Counted from the stretch's first letter, positions 48,711 to 56,979 are shown. The stretch: DNA of 64,000 nt from Pseudomonadota bacterium (GCA_021780935.1 JAJXXT010000071.1:62001-126000); one strand, 5' to 3'. The notes: generated by a model from the letters alone, not told the origin. Made by a program: numbers and translations.

Positions 48711-50329
48711 TCAGGATGGGCGGCGGATGGACCACGCGCCGATCAGCCGGTCGAAGACCGCGTTGGCGTAGAGTCCGTTCGAAAGATGCACGCGCAGGCC
48801 GGCGGCCGCGGGGTGGGACGCCCAGAGGGGAAACATCGCCTGCGCGATGGCGACGAGGCCGAAGCTTGCGACCATCAGTGCAATTAGCGCCCATTCCAGC
48901 TGACCAGGGAACGGCGGCGCCGGCAGGACATTCGCGGTGATTGCGGTCGCCGCCCACTGAAGGGCGAAATAGCTGACCGAGGTTGCTACGGCGTAGACGA
49001 TGGTGCGCCAGGTGAGCGCACGGGGTGCCGCGTCGGCGAATCCCTGCGCCAGCATGTAGGCGACACCGAAGATCAGAATGGCGCCGAGCGCGATCGCCTG
49101 AGGCGACTTGTGCGCCAAGCCGAAGCCAGCCCCGACGAGGACATAGATGGCCAGCGCCGATAGAAAGGCGCGCGCAACGGCGCCAGTCGTCGGTACGGCA
49201 ACCGGACCTGGCCTGCGGATCGCAGCGACCCTCTCGACAGCGCCGCCCGAGGCAAGGAAGGAATGCGCCTTGTAGAGCGAGTGGGCCACGATGTGCAGCA
49301 GCGCCAGAGGGAAAAGCGCCAGGCCGCACTCGAAGATCATAAACCCCATCTGAGCGACGGTGGACCAGGCAAGCGAGGTCTTGACCGCGGGCTGGGTCAG
49401 CATGACCAGGCTGCCGAACAGCGCGGTGAAACCGCCCAGCATGACGAGCGCCGCCAGGACGCCCGGGGCCAGCACCATGACGTCGGCAAAGCGGATCAGC
49501 AGGAAGCCACCGGCATTGATCACCCCGGCGTGGAGGAGCGCCGACACCGGCGTGGGCGTCTCCATGACCTCGGTGAGCCAGCCATGGAAGGGAAACTGAG
49601 CCGACTTGAGCACTGCGGCGATCGCCAGAAGGCCGGCGGCGCCGATCGCAAGCCACCAGCCGCCGGAGTCCGACCGCGCGGCCGTAAGGATCGCCCCGAT
49701 GTCGCTGGTGGCATAAGCGGCGACGAGCAACGAAGCACCGACGACGAGTGCTGCATCGGCGAGCCGCGCCACGATAAATTTCTTACGCGCCGCACGCTGT
49801 GCTGCGATCCGCTGCGGATAGAACAGCAGCAGCCTGTGAAGAAAGAGGCTGGTGGCGATCCAGGCAATCACCAGCTGCAACAGATTGCCGGCGGTCACCA
49901 GCAGCGCCACGGATGCCAGCGTCAGACAAAGCCAGGCGGTGAAGGGACCTTGCCTTGCCTTGCCTCTCCGTCCAGGTAGGTCCGGGCAAAGCGGACGACG
50001 ATCCAGCCGACGAACGTCACCAACAGCAAGATGGTCGCGCTGACGGCGTCAAGCCGGACCGACAGACCGACGCCTTGGAACCCGATGACGGGACTGTCGC
50101 CAGCGCCCCAGAGGATCAGGCCCCCGGCCGACACGATGGCCGCAAGCAACGCAAGGAGCGAAGCGGCTTCGGCCAATGAAAGGACCAGCTTCGGTCGTCG
50201 GCCATGATTGAGGAAGCCGATCGCCCCTGCGAGGAGCAGCGGAAACGGTGCCGACAACGGCGCGAGAAAGTGCGGCACGAGCCCTCTTCGAACGCAAAAA
50301 CCTGATGCGGGCCGTCGGTAGCCGATCAC
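48711..50329 (-). pseudogene. dabB: dabB (NuoL-like proton-coupled partner of DabA), frameshifted at a 5-bp repeat
   Basis: Two adjacent frames together make one DabB. The first (from GTG 50329 or, with a GAGGG site, GTG 50278) gives membrane segments and RFARTYLDGEARQG, then runs off to a stop at 49922. The second frame, 49910 to 48711, continues exactly with the expected LLVTAGNLLQLVIAWIATSL and ends normally. The break lies in (CCTTG)n at 49948-49965. Removing one 5-bp unit restores ...ARQGPFTAWLCLTLAS in one frame. All later NuoL-like motifs (SAQFPFHGWL, HAGVINAGGFLL, KTSLAWSTVAQMGFM) are intact, so the loss is recent, switchable or an artefact. Confidence 0.85.
49948..49965. repeat. Pentanucleotide repeat (CCTTG)3-CCT inside dabB
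   Basis: Coding-strand sequence is AGG-CAAGG-CAAGG-CAAGG, i.e. 3.6 copies of a 5-mer. With one fewer unit the two dabB frames join; one more unit does not restore the frame. A 5-bp repeat is well placed for slipped-strand switching. Confidence 0.9.
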
Positions 50330-50361
50330 GAACTCGGAAAAAAATTCATTGTTTCGGCAAA

Positions 50362-50384
50362 ATCGTTCGTCCTAATAGAACGAT
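50362..50384. promoter_or_regulatory. LysR-type operator between lysR and dabB
   Basis: ATCGTTC (50362-50368) and GAACGAT (50378-50384) form perfect 7-bp arms with a 9-base spacer, and the inner T at 50367 and A at 50379 give the T-N11-A pattern of LysR regulators. It abuts the lysR ATG at 50385, so it probably mediates autorepression and divergent control of dabBA. Confidence 0.65.
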
Positions 50385-51269
50385 ATGAGGGACCTGAACT
50401 ACAATCACCTGCGCTATTTCTGGGCCGTGGCGCACGCCGGCAGCCTGACGCGGGCAGCCGAGCGAATGAACCTGTCTCAGTCGGCTCTTTCTGTGCAAAT
50501 TCAGAAACTTGAGCACCAAATGGGCTACCCGCTCTTCGCGCGCATCGGCAGGAAGCTGTTGCTGACGGAAGCCGGCCGGATCGCCCTCGACTACGCCGAT
50601 ACGGTGTTCAAGGCCGGCGACGAACTGATGAGCACCCTGCGCGGCCAGCCGCTGGCGACGCGTCAGGTTCTGCGCGTCGGCGCCCTGACGACGCTGTCGC
50701 GAAATTTCCAGCTCGAATTTCTTCGGCCCCTGGTCGGCCGATCGGATGTCGAATTGATCGTCCGCTCCGGCAACATTCGCGATCTGCTGACGCAACTGGA
50801 GGCCCACGCCATCGACGTGGTCCTGGCCAATAGCGCCGCGCCGCGCGATGCGCGCTCTTCATTGCGCAATCATTTGCTCAACGAGCAGCCCGTGAGTTTG
50901 GTCGGCCATCCACGTCCCAAGAGACGCAAGTTCAAATTCCCCGATGATCTCCGAACGGAGCCGATTCTTTTGCCGGGCCTGGAGAGTGATATCCGCGTCG
51001 CGTTCGATCGGGTCCTGGAGTTGGCGGGCATCCGTCCCACCATCCTGGCGGAAGTCGATGACATGGCCATGCTGCGGTTGCTCGCCCGCGAACGGAAGGG
51101 CGTGACCCTCGTGCCCCCGATCGTCGTTCGCGACGAGCTTGAGGCGGGGATCCTCGTCGAGCACTGCCGGATACAGGAGGTCACGGAGACGTTCTACGCC
51201 ATCGTGCAGAAGCGGCGGTTCCCCAATCGGCTCCTGAACGAGCTTTTTCCGGCCGGCAGGGTCTATTGA
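50385..51269 (+). CDS. LysR-family transcriptional regulator (NhaR-like)
   Basis: 294 residues. Winged helix-turn-helix at 5-65 (NYNHLRYFWAVAHAGSLTRAAERMNLSQSALSVQIQKLE), then a co-inducer-binding domain (LRVGALTTLSRNFQLEFLRPLV..). The NYNHLRYFW start resembles the NhaR group. Divergent from dabBA, as LysR regulators commonly are in DAB operons. Likely senses inorganic carbon or ion status (inference). Confidence 0.9.
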   Translation: MRDLNYNHLRYFWAVAHAGSLTRAAERMNLSQSALSVQIQKLEHQMGYPLFARIGRKLLLTEAGRIALDYADTVFKAGDELMSTLRGQPLATRQVLRVGALTTLSRNFQLEFLRPLVGRSDVELIVRSGNIRDLLTQLEAHAIDVVLANSAAPRDARSSLRNHLLNEQPVSLVGHPRPKRRKFKFPDDLRTEPILLPGLESDIRVAFDRVLELAGIRPTILAEVDDMAMLRLLARERKGVTLVPPIVVRDELEAGILVEHCRIQEVTETFYAIVQKRRFPNRLLNELFPAGRVY

Positions 51270-51309
51270 AGGGCCGTCTTACTCGTTTCACCCCAGGCTC
51301 CAGACGCGT

Positions 51310-51354
51310 GTGGCGAGCGGCGGCGCAGACGTCGTGCCCACGCAAGGACTGAAA
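51310..51354. repeat. Left imperfect direct repeat of the island (att-like)
   Basis: Begins GTGGCGAGCGGCGGCGCAGA and matches 55609-55653 at 39 of 45 positions in the same orientation. Lies 40 bases after the lysR stop. The remaining gap to 51536 (rest of the 329-base gene-free stretch 51270-51598) holds no gene I can support. Confidence 0.7.
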
Positions 51355-51536
51355 CAGCCGGGTTGGCGGGCCGTGCCCGATAGCGATGAGCACTACATTT
51401 TCGCTATAGCCCTCCCGTGCGCAATAGTGTCCCAGAAACCTCGTTGACATCGGACACGTCGTGTTCGCACTATGTTCCAATGCTATTGTTGATCGACGGG
51501 GACCGGGCGGCGTTCAATGGGACGTCGCAGATCGGA

Positions 51537-51585
51537 TTGACAGCTCGCCCAGCAGACGTTTATGTTACATGATATATGTCACATA
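51537..51585 (+). promoter_or_regulatory. Promoter with overlapping inverted-repeat operator for the RM genes
   Basis: TTGACA at 51537-51542 and TATGTT at 51561-51566 with an 18-base spacer form a sigma-70-like promoter. The -10 is covered by an inverted repeat TATGTTACAT (51561-51570), GATAT, ATGTCACATA (51576-51585), with 9 of 10 matching arm bases. A repressor, perhaps the first gene product, would block transcription. Confidence 0.6.
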
Positions 51586-51598
51586 ACATGGCGGTGAT

Positions 51599-51799
51599 AT
51601 GTCGAAGGGGGAGTCTGGACGAATCGTGATTGAGGTCGATCCAGGCCTCAAGCGCAGGCTGTACAGAGCGCTTGCCGGTGACGGCTCGACACTTAAAGAT
51701 TGGTTTGTCGCATCGGCGACAAACTACATCGCCGAGCGCGAGCAACCGAACTTGCCCAACTTAGCCCGTGCAAAGCGCGAAGGGGCAGCGAAGCCATGA
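51599..51799 (+). CDS. Small ribbon-helix-helix-like protein, possible RM controller
   Basis: 66 residues: SGRIVIEVDPGLKRRLYRALAGDGSTLKDWFVASATNYIAERE. An N-terminal strand (RIVIEVDP) followed by two helices is the shape of a ribbon-helix-helix DNA-binding unit. Its stop overlaps the methyltransferase ATG (ATGA). It likely binds the inverted repeat upstream and sets methyltransferase expression; this is inference from position and size. Confidence 0.62.
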   Translation: MSKGESGRIVIEVDPGLKRRLYRALAGDGSTLKDWFVASATNYIAEREQPNLPNLARAKREGAAKP

Positions 51800-53430
51800 A
51801 CTTCATTGAGAATGAATCGGCTCAGAAGCTTCGTGGCGGATATTACACGCCTGCCGATCTCGCGGCCTTCCTTGTGCGTTGGGTCCGCCATAAAGCTCCA
51901 GTGGACATCCTTGAACCAAGTTGCGGTGACGGTGTTTTTTTCAAACCACTTGCCGACCTGATTCCGTCTGCTCATGTAACCGGGTTTGAGATAGACCCGA
52001 TAGAGGCGAAGAAGGCCTGCAAGGCAGCCCGGCAGGTGGGCTTACGCGAGGTAGAAATCCGCAGCGACGACTTTCTAGGATGGGCGGGCAAAGCACTTGA
52101 AGGAAACCGGGAGCAGTTCGACGCCGTTCTTGGGAATCCCCCCTTCATTCGCTATCAGTATTTGCCGCCGCTTTTTCAGAGCCGTGCCGAAGCCATCTTT
52201 TCCGCCCTTGGCTGTAAATTCACCAAGCACACGAATGCATGGGTGCCCTTCATTCTAGCATCGTTTGCTCTTCTGCGTCCTGGCGGGCGGCTTGCCATGG
52301 TCGTTCCAGCTGAGGTCATCCACGTTACACACGCGCAATCGCTGCGATCTTATCTAGGCGCGAACGCGAGTCGCCTTGTTGTTATCGACCCCGAGGAATT
52401 GTGGTTTGAGGGCACCCTTCAGGGCGCGGTGTTGCTTATGGTGGAGAAGAAGGCACACCCGGACGAACGCGCCGAGGGCCTTGGCATGTATCCCGTCAAA
52501 GGCCGGGACTTCCTGAATCTGAACCCCGAGGACGTTTTCCGAGCGCCGCAGTCGATCAACGGCAAGACCGTCGCTGGAAAATGGACCCGGGCGCTATTGT
52601 CGCCGTCCACCCGTTCGTTGCTAGATGGCCTCCTTGATAGTGGTGAGGTGCGCCGCTTCGATGACGTGGCAGAGGTTGACGTTGGAATCGTCACTGGGGC
52701 CAACAAATTCTTTTTGGTTGAAGATGAAACGGTAGAGCAGTTCGGCTTGCAGCAATGGGCGCACCCGATGTTTGGCCGAAGCGAGCATTGCCCAGGTGTC
52801 GTCTATGACGAGCGTCAGCACCAAGCGAACGCGACCAAGGGCAATCCGACGAATTTTATATGGTTTCAGGACAGGAGCGTTGAGAAAAGCCGCACCGGCA
52901 AGCGATATATCGAGCAAGGTGAAAAAGAGAGCCTACATACGCGCTATAAATGCCGCATCCGGTCCCCGTGGTATTCCGTCCCGTCAGTCTACGCCACGGA
53001 AATTGGGATGCTGAAGCGGTCCCATGACGCGCCCCGGCTTATTCTCAACCAGCTACGCGCCTACACCACTGACACGGCTTACCGTGTTCGCCTGAAAGAA
53101 GGCACAGCTGAGCAGCTTGTTTATGGGTTCATCAACGCGCTAACGGCCCTTAGCGCCGAGCTTGAGGGCCGTCACTACGGCGGCGGCGTCCTCGAATTGG
53201 TCCCTTCCGAAATTGAAAAGCTACTACTCCCCCCACCGCAGAAGGTGCGGCCGAAGTTGGCGGAGCTCGATAAGGCCGTGCGGACCATGCCAATGGACGC
53301 CGTTCTGGAGCAGCAGACGCGGCGTACCCTAAGCAGTCTTGGGCTATCGGCGGCAGATCAATCGGAATTGCTGAACGGATGGAAGCGGCTACGCGACCGG
53401 CGACACCGCATTTCGGCCGACGCAGATTAG
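51796..53430 (+). CDS. Type II-like adenine-N6 DNA methyltransferase (Eco57I/TaqI-like)
   Basis: 544 residues. SAM motif I ILEPSCGDGVFFKPLA (38-53), acidic motif II in GFEIDPIE, catalytic motif IV NPPF at 114-117 (VLGNPPFIRYQY) and RPGGRLAMVVPAEV (161-174). The C-terminal half would hold target recognition. Methylates adenine in a DNA site to protect it from the convergent nuclease. ATG overlaps the upstream small gene. Codon use is less GC-biased than in the flanks. Its stop overlaps the nuclease stop by 4 bases. Confidence 0.88.
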   Translation: MNFIENESAQKLRGGYYTPADLAAFLVRWVRHKAPVDILEPSCGDGVFFKPLADLIPSAHVTGFEIDPIEAKKACKAARQVGLREVEIRSDDFLGWAGKALEGNREQFDAVLGNPPFIRYQYLPPLFQSRAEAIFSALGCKFTKHTNAWVPFILASFALLRPGGRLAMVVPAEVIHVTHAQSLRSYLGANASRLVVIDPEELWFEGTLQGAVLLMVEKKAHPDERAEGLGMYPVKGRDFLNLNPEDVFRAPQSINGKTVAGKWTRALLSPSTRSLLDGLLDSGEVRRFDDVAEVDVGIVTGANKFFLVEDETVEQFGLQQWAHPMFGRSEHCPGVVYDERQHQANATKGNPTNFIWFQDRSVEKSRTGKRYIEQGEKESLHTRYKCRIRSPWYSVPSVYATEIGMLKRSHDAPRLILNQLRAYTTDTAYRVRLKEGTAEQLVYGFINALTALSAELEGRHYGGGVLELVPSEIEKLLLPPPQKVRPKLAELDKAVRTMPMDAVLEQQTRRTLSSLGLSAADQSELLNGWKRLRDRRHRISADAD

Positions 53431-54608
53431 TCGATTTCCAAAACGAACAAATCCGAGTCCGTCTCGTCCCGATAAAGGTACATGGTGCGGTCTAGCAGAT
53501 CCTCGCGGGCGACGAGAGCCCGCGCGTCACCCCAGTGCAGTTGGGTCATGCTGTTGCTTTGCTCATAGGCGGCGGTATCCGTCCGCGTATTGTGAGAAAG
53601 CCGCAGCGTGAACACGCCGTAATCAACATCGCGGATAATCAGCCGGAATTGCGCTTCAGCGCGTTCCATATGCTCCTTGCCGGGCGCTGTGTCATGGTGC
53701 CAGTCCAGCCCGTTAAAGACCTCATCCCGGAAATAATGGCGCTGATCGATATCGTCCATTACGCCCTTGGTGAACAGCATGGAACCGGTTGGGTTCGTGT
53801 TCGCCCCCGTCGGAATCGTCAGATAGCGACGTGTCAGCGGACGGCTTTCCCAGACAAGGAATAGCTGGTCCCGCACGGGCGCGGCCGGGACTGGAGCCAC
53901 CGCAGCCAGTGCCGCTGGCGCGGGGGCCGCAGGAGCCGCCGCTGCTGGCGGCATTGCCGGGCGCTTTATCGCTGCCGTTTTCAGCTTCATTTTCGGAATC
54001 GTGTCGAAATCGCGATTTGCCGACGATCCGCCCGGTGTTGGGGCCGGCACTATGCTTTCATCGACCACGCGGCCCGCCTCGAGCAGCATAGCCACGGCCG
54101 CAGCGTCCGCGACGTTGAAAACGTGTTCCGGGTAATCGGCCCGCATTCCCGCGATTTTTGACTCAACGTCGGCCACAAAATCCGCGTCGTCTTTTACACC
54201 GAGATCAAGCGTCATGGTAACGCTGGCCTCGATGTTGGAGTTAAGCCCGCCAATCGTCAGGTTCGCGCTGCCCAGCACGAGTCGGGCAGCCGTCGCGTTC
54301 CGGGCAAAGTAGATTTTGGGATGAAAGATTACGTTGCGGGAGCCGGTATCGACGGCAAACGTCGTGCAGCCAAATTCGAGAGCTGCGAGCAATCCTTGCG
54401 CCGAGGTTATGCCATTGCGGATACCGGCAATGATCGTCGTGACCGCTGCGACCGGCTGCAGAGATTCGCGAATTTGCAAAAGACCACCCCGGTTCATAAA
54501 AGCAGCGCTAAACATCACGGTCTGAGGATTCGGAAGCGCTAAAACATGCCGAACGGCTTCAAGATGCGTATCGGGCGTTACGCCCTGAAATAGTATTTTT
54601 CTCCCCAT
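53427..54608 (-). CDS. PLD-family nuclease, probable restriction endonuclease (BfiI/NgoFVII-like)
   Basis: 393 residues. N-terminal phospholipase-D-like domain with one HxK motif, H96 and K98 in VIFHPKIYFARN, then LVLGSANLTIGGLNSNIEASV (N117, E128), the single-site arrangement of dimeric PLD restriction enzymes. A Pro/Ala-rich linker (about 205-245) leads to a C-terminal domain that could recognise DNA. No metal needed in this family. Convergent with its presumed methyltransferase. ATG 54608 is preferred to the GTG at 54617. The cognate site is unknown. Confidence 0.72.
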   Translation of the reverse strand: MGRKILFQGVTPDTHLEAVRHVLALPNPQTVMFSAAFMNRGGLLQIRESLQPVAAVTTIIAGIRNGITSAQGLLAALEFGCTTFAVDTGSRNVIFHPKIYFARNATAARLVLGSANLTIGGLNSNIEASVTMTLDLGVKDDADFVADVESKIAGMRADYPEHVFNVADAAAVAMLLEAGRVVDESIVPAPTPGGSSANRDFDTIPKMKLKTAAIKRPAMPPAAAAPAAPAPAALAAVAPVPAAPVRDQLFLVWESRPLTRRYLTIPTGANTNPTGSMLFTKGVMDDIDQRHYFRDEVFNGLDWHHDTAPGKEHMERAEAQFRLIIRDVDYGVFTLRLSHNTRTDTAAYEQSNSMTQLHWGDARALVAREDLLDRTMYLYRDETDSDLFVLEID

Positions 54609-54959
54609 CAGCCCCACCGGTTCCTACTGTCCTAACGATACCGGCAGCGTCGCCAAGAGTCATCTACAAGCGACGGTGTGCAGCAGAGATGTCGATGCGT
54701 GGTGGTCATCACCACTATTTCCGGGATCGTTCTGGGAGCCAGAGGAAGGCACGACCGCTGAGGGCCAGATAAAAGGCCGCACATTGCGGCTAGTTCGGTC
54801 GATTGGTTTTGCTGCGGTTTTCGTCCATCCGACAATGTGCGGCCTTGAGGCGCAATGTGCGCGGCGCAATTAACTCATTGAGTGATAAGCACTTTTTGCA
54901 CATCGCTCAGTAGCCGATCTGTCGGATCGAATCCGCTTTCCATGGCGAGCACTGCGTGG
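54609..54959. other. Gene-free stretch in the island with a 14-bp inverted repeat
   Basis: AAGGCCGCACATTG at 54773-54786 and its exact reverse complement at 54833-54846 flank 46 bases; two more CAATGTGCG-like copies follow (about 54853). Both strands show only short open frames without family similarity. It may be a remnant of an insertion element or a long-stemmed transcript terminator. Confidence 0.45.
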
Positions 54960-54977
54960 TAGGTTACATGTAACTTA
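54960..54977. promoter_or_regulatory. Palindromic operator of the mazEF-like pair
   Basis: GTTACATGTAAC (54963-54974) is a perfect 12-bp palindrome, extended by near-symmetric TAG and TTA flanks, 19 bases before the antitoxin ATG. Toxin-antitoxin operons are usually autorepressed through such a site. The GTTACAT half also occurs in the operator at 51564-51570. Confidence 0.65.
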
Positions 54978-54993
54978 CTCGAAGGATCACGTC

Positions 54994-55218
54994 ATGGCAT
55001 CGGCGCGGGGCGCGAAGCCCACCAAGGTGAAGGTGCAGGAACACCGCGACCGTCTACGCGCCCAGGGCCTGCGGCCGATCCAGATTTGGGTGCCGGATGT
55101 GCGCGCACCATCCTTCCGATCTGAGGCGCACCGGCAATCTCTGGCCGTGGCGGTGAGCGCCCATGCCGCCGAGGATCAGGCATTCATCGACGCGCTGTCT
55201 GGCTGGGACGATGAATGA
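54994..55218 (+). CDS. Antitoxin, MazE-like DUF3018 family
   Basis: 74 residues: KVKVQEHRDRLRAQGLRPIQIWVPDVRAPSFRSEAHRQS fits DUF3018 antitoxins; the acidic tail (DQAFIDALSGWDDE) would wrap the toxin. Binds its own promoter and neutralises the adjacent toxin. GAAGGA precedes ATG. Stop overlaps the toxin ATG (ATGA), giving coupled translation. Confidence 0.85.
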   Translation: MASARGAKPTKVKVQEHRDRLRAQGLRPIQIWVPDVRAPSFRSEAHRQSLAVAVSAHAAEDQAFIDALSGWDDE

Positions 55219-55571
55219 GGCGAGGCGACATCTGGACCGTCTCGGGCGGCAAGGATTATGCGGGCAAGCCGCGCCCCGTCGTCATCGTGCAGGATGACGC
55301 CTTTGACGCGACGGACTCGATCACGATCTGCGCCTTCACCACGGACCCCACGGAAGCGCCTTTGTTCCGGCTTTCGGTGGAGGCGGACGAACATAACGGG
55401 CTGCGCTCTCCCTCCCGGCTGATGGTCGACAAGATCACCACCGTTCCGAAGTCCAAAGTCGGCAAACGGGTCGGCCGGCTGGACGACGAGGACGTGGTCC
55501 GGCTCAACCAGGCGGTAATGGTGTTCCTCGGCCTGGCGGTGTCGCCGAGAACGGGCCGGAAAGGGGAGTGA
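55215..55571 (+). CDS. Toxin, PemK/MazF-family endoribonuclease
   Basis: 118 residues: MRRGDIWTVSGGKDYAGKPRPVVIVQDDAFD is the MazF beta-barrel start (RGDIW..KPRPVVI), LMVDKITTVPKSKVGKRVGRL carries the catalytic arginine-threonine region. Cleaves mRNA at short sequences when freed of antitoxin. Maintains the island in the population. Seen together with its antitoxin, complete. Confidence 0.9.
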   Translation: MRRGDIWTVSGGKDYAGKPRPVVIVQDDAFDATDSITICAFTTDPTEAPLFRLSVEADEHNGLRSPSRLMVDKITTVPKSKVGKRVGRLDDEDVVRLNQAVMVFLGLAVSPRTGRKGE

Positions 55572-55608
55572 TGGGTAGCGTCGCGGCGGAGGCGTATCCG
55601 GGCATGTC

Positions 55609-55653
55609 GTGGCGAACGGCGGCGCAGACGTTGTTCCCACGCAGGAACTGAAC
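55609..55653. repeat. Right imperfect direct repeat of the island, touching tRNA-Ser
   Basis: Begins GTGGCGAACGGCGGCGCAGA and ends at the base before the tRNA 3' CCA. Matches 51310-51354 at 39 of 45 positions. Its position directly downstream of the tRNA is where tyrosine integrases leave attachment sites. Confidence 0.7.
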
Positions 55654-55741
55654 TGGCGGATGGGGTGGGATTCGAACCCACGAGGGGTTGCCCCCTGGCG
55701 GTTTTCAAGACCGCTGCCTTAAACCGCTCGGCCACCCATCC
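55654..55741 (-). tRNA. tRNA-Ser (anticodon UGA)
   Basis: 88 bases including an encoded 3' CCA. The 7-bp acceptor stem pairs GGATGGG (55741-55735) with CCCATCC (55664-55658), G discriminator. Anticodon loop CTTGAAA holds TGA, flanked by a GCGGT/ACCGC stem. Long variable arm (GGGGGCAACCCCTC-type hairpin) typical of class II tRNAs, T loop GGTTCGAATCC. Reads UCA and related serine codons. Confidence 0.95.
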
Positions 55742-55794
55742 GGCGGTGGGAAACTAGCCAGGGATGACGGGCCGCGCCAGCGCCGCCCATGGCC

Positions 55795-56979
55795 CTACGC
55801 CGTGAATCGCGCGAGACGAAACGGCCCGGCCTCGGCCGCCCCGGTGCCGAACACCAGGCCGGGCCGCAGCACCCGCTCGGCGATCATCTCGCCCAGGGCC
55901 GCCGAATGCTTGAACCCGTGCCCGGAACAGGGTGAGGCGACCAGCACATGCGGCATCGCCGGCGGATGATCGACGATAAAGCCGTGATCGGGCGTGGTGG
56001 TGTAGAGGCAGGTCACGGCGCGCAGCACCTCGGGCGTCACACCGTCGAGCCGCCCCTCGATATGATCGCGAAACAAGGCAGCGGATTCCGCGGCGGTCAC
56101 CGCGCGCGCGACGCCATCCGCCGTCGTCGTCTCGACATATTGCTCGCTGCCCAGCTTCACCCCGGCGCCGCCCGGCACGATGGGAAACCCGTAGAGATAA
56201 TCCGCCTCGTTCCGGCCATGCGTCCAGATGAACACGGGAAAGCGCCCGGGCGCATAGGAAGCCGCATCCGCCACCGCGAACCAGTGCATGGTCTGGCGCT
56301 GCACGCGCGTAAGCGGCGCCATGGCGCCCACCAGCTCCGCCACCCACGCGCCCGCCGCCACCACCACGCCGGCGGCCGAGATCTCGCGCCGGTCGGTGCT
56401 GACCACGGCGCCGCCCACGACCTCGCGCACGCCCAGCACGCGCTCGCCGGTGAGCACCAGGCCGCCCGCGTCCTCCGCGAGGCGCAACTGCGCCGCCACA
56501 CAGCGTTCCACCAACGCCATCCCCGCCGTGGGCTCGTAGAGCGCCCAGCTCTCCTCACCGACAACGAATTGCGGAAACCGGCGCATCAGCTCGCCCGCCT
56601 CCAGCATCTCGTGCGCGACGCCATGCGCCCGCGCCACGTCGCGTGAGCGGCGCACGAAATCGGGCTGCCCGTGCAGCGCCGGTGCGCCCTCGCGCTGGCC
56701 GATGATCAGCCCGCCGGTCTCGATGAACAGCGTCTCGCCCACCGCCTCGCCCATCTCGCGCCACAGCGCATGGGTGCGGGCCACCAGCGGCGCGTATTCC
56801 CCGCCTTCGCCCACCGCCATGCGCGAGAGCCGCGTCTCGCCATGCGTGGAGCCGCGGTCATGCGGTGGGCGGAACCGGTCGATGCCCACCACGCGCACGC
56901 CCTGCCGGGCGAGCGCCAGCAGTGCCGCACTACCCATAGCGCCAAGGCCGACCACGACAAAATCGGCGGTCTCGCTCAT
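55795..56979 (-). CDS. SolA-like FAD oxidase (N-methyl-L-tryptophan/sarcosine oxidase family)
   Basis: 394 residues. FAD Rossmann motif VVVGLGAMGSAALLALARQG (8-27), RGSTHGETRLSR near 42-53, and the covalent-FAD cysteine equivalent C324 in TCLYTTTPDHGF, with SPCSGHGFKHSAALGE at the end. Oxidises a secondary amino acid with O2 to H2O2 and aldehyde. ATG overlaps the mazG stop (ATGA), a curious coupling with a housekeeping pyrophosphatase. Substrate uncertain within the family. Confidence 0.88.
   Translation of the reverse strand: MSETADFVVVGLGAMGSAALLALARQGVRVVGIDRFRPPHDRGSTHGETRLSRMAVGEGGEYAPLVARTHALWREMGEAVGETLFIETGGLIIGQREGAPALHGQPDFVRRSRDVARAHGVAHEMLEAGELMRRFPQFVVGEESWALYEPTAGMALVERCVAAQLRLAEDAGGLVLTGERVLGVREVVGGAVVSTDRREISAAGVVVAAGAWVAELVGAMAPLTRVQRQTMHWFAVADAASYAPGRFPVFIWTHGRNEADYLYGFPIVPGGAGVKLGSEQYVETTTADGVARAVTAAESAALFRDHIEGRLDGVTPEVLRAVTCLYTTTPDHGFIVDHPPAMPHVLVASPCSGHGFKHSAALGEMIAERVLRPGLVFGTGAAEAGPFRLARFTA

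Larger units (their letters stand above)
51309..55653. mobile_element. Putative genomic island with restriction-modification and toxin-antitoxin genes at tRNA-Ser
   Basis: The stretch between lysR and tRNA-Ser has visibly lower GC and different codon use from its flanks. It carries only defence/stability genes and is bounded by imperfect 45-bp direct repeats (51310-51354 and 55609-55653); the right copy touches the 3' end of the tRNA. No integrase remains. Boundaries are inferred from the repeats. Confidence 0.6.

Noticed and set aside
54660..54873. Small overlapping frames on both strands in the island gap
   Set aside because: 65-69 codons, no ribosome site or family similarity; better explained by the inverted repeat.
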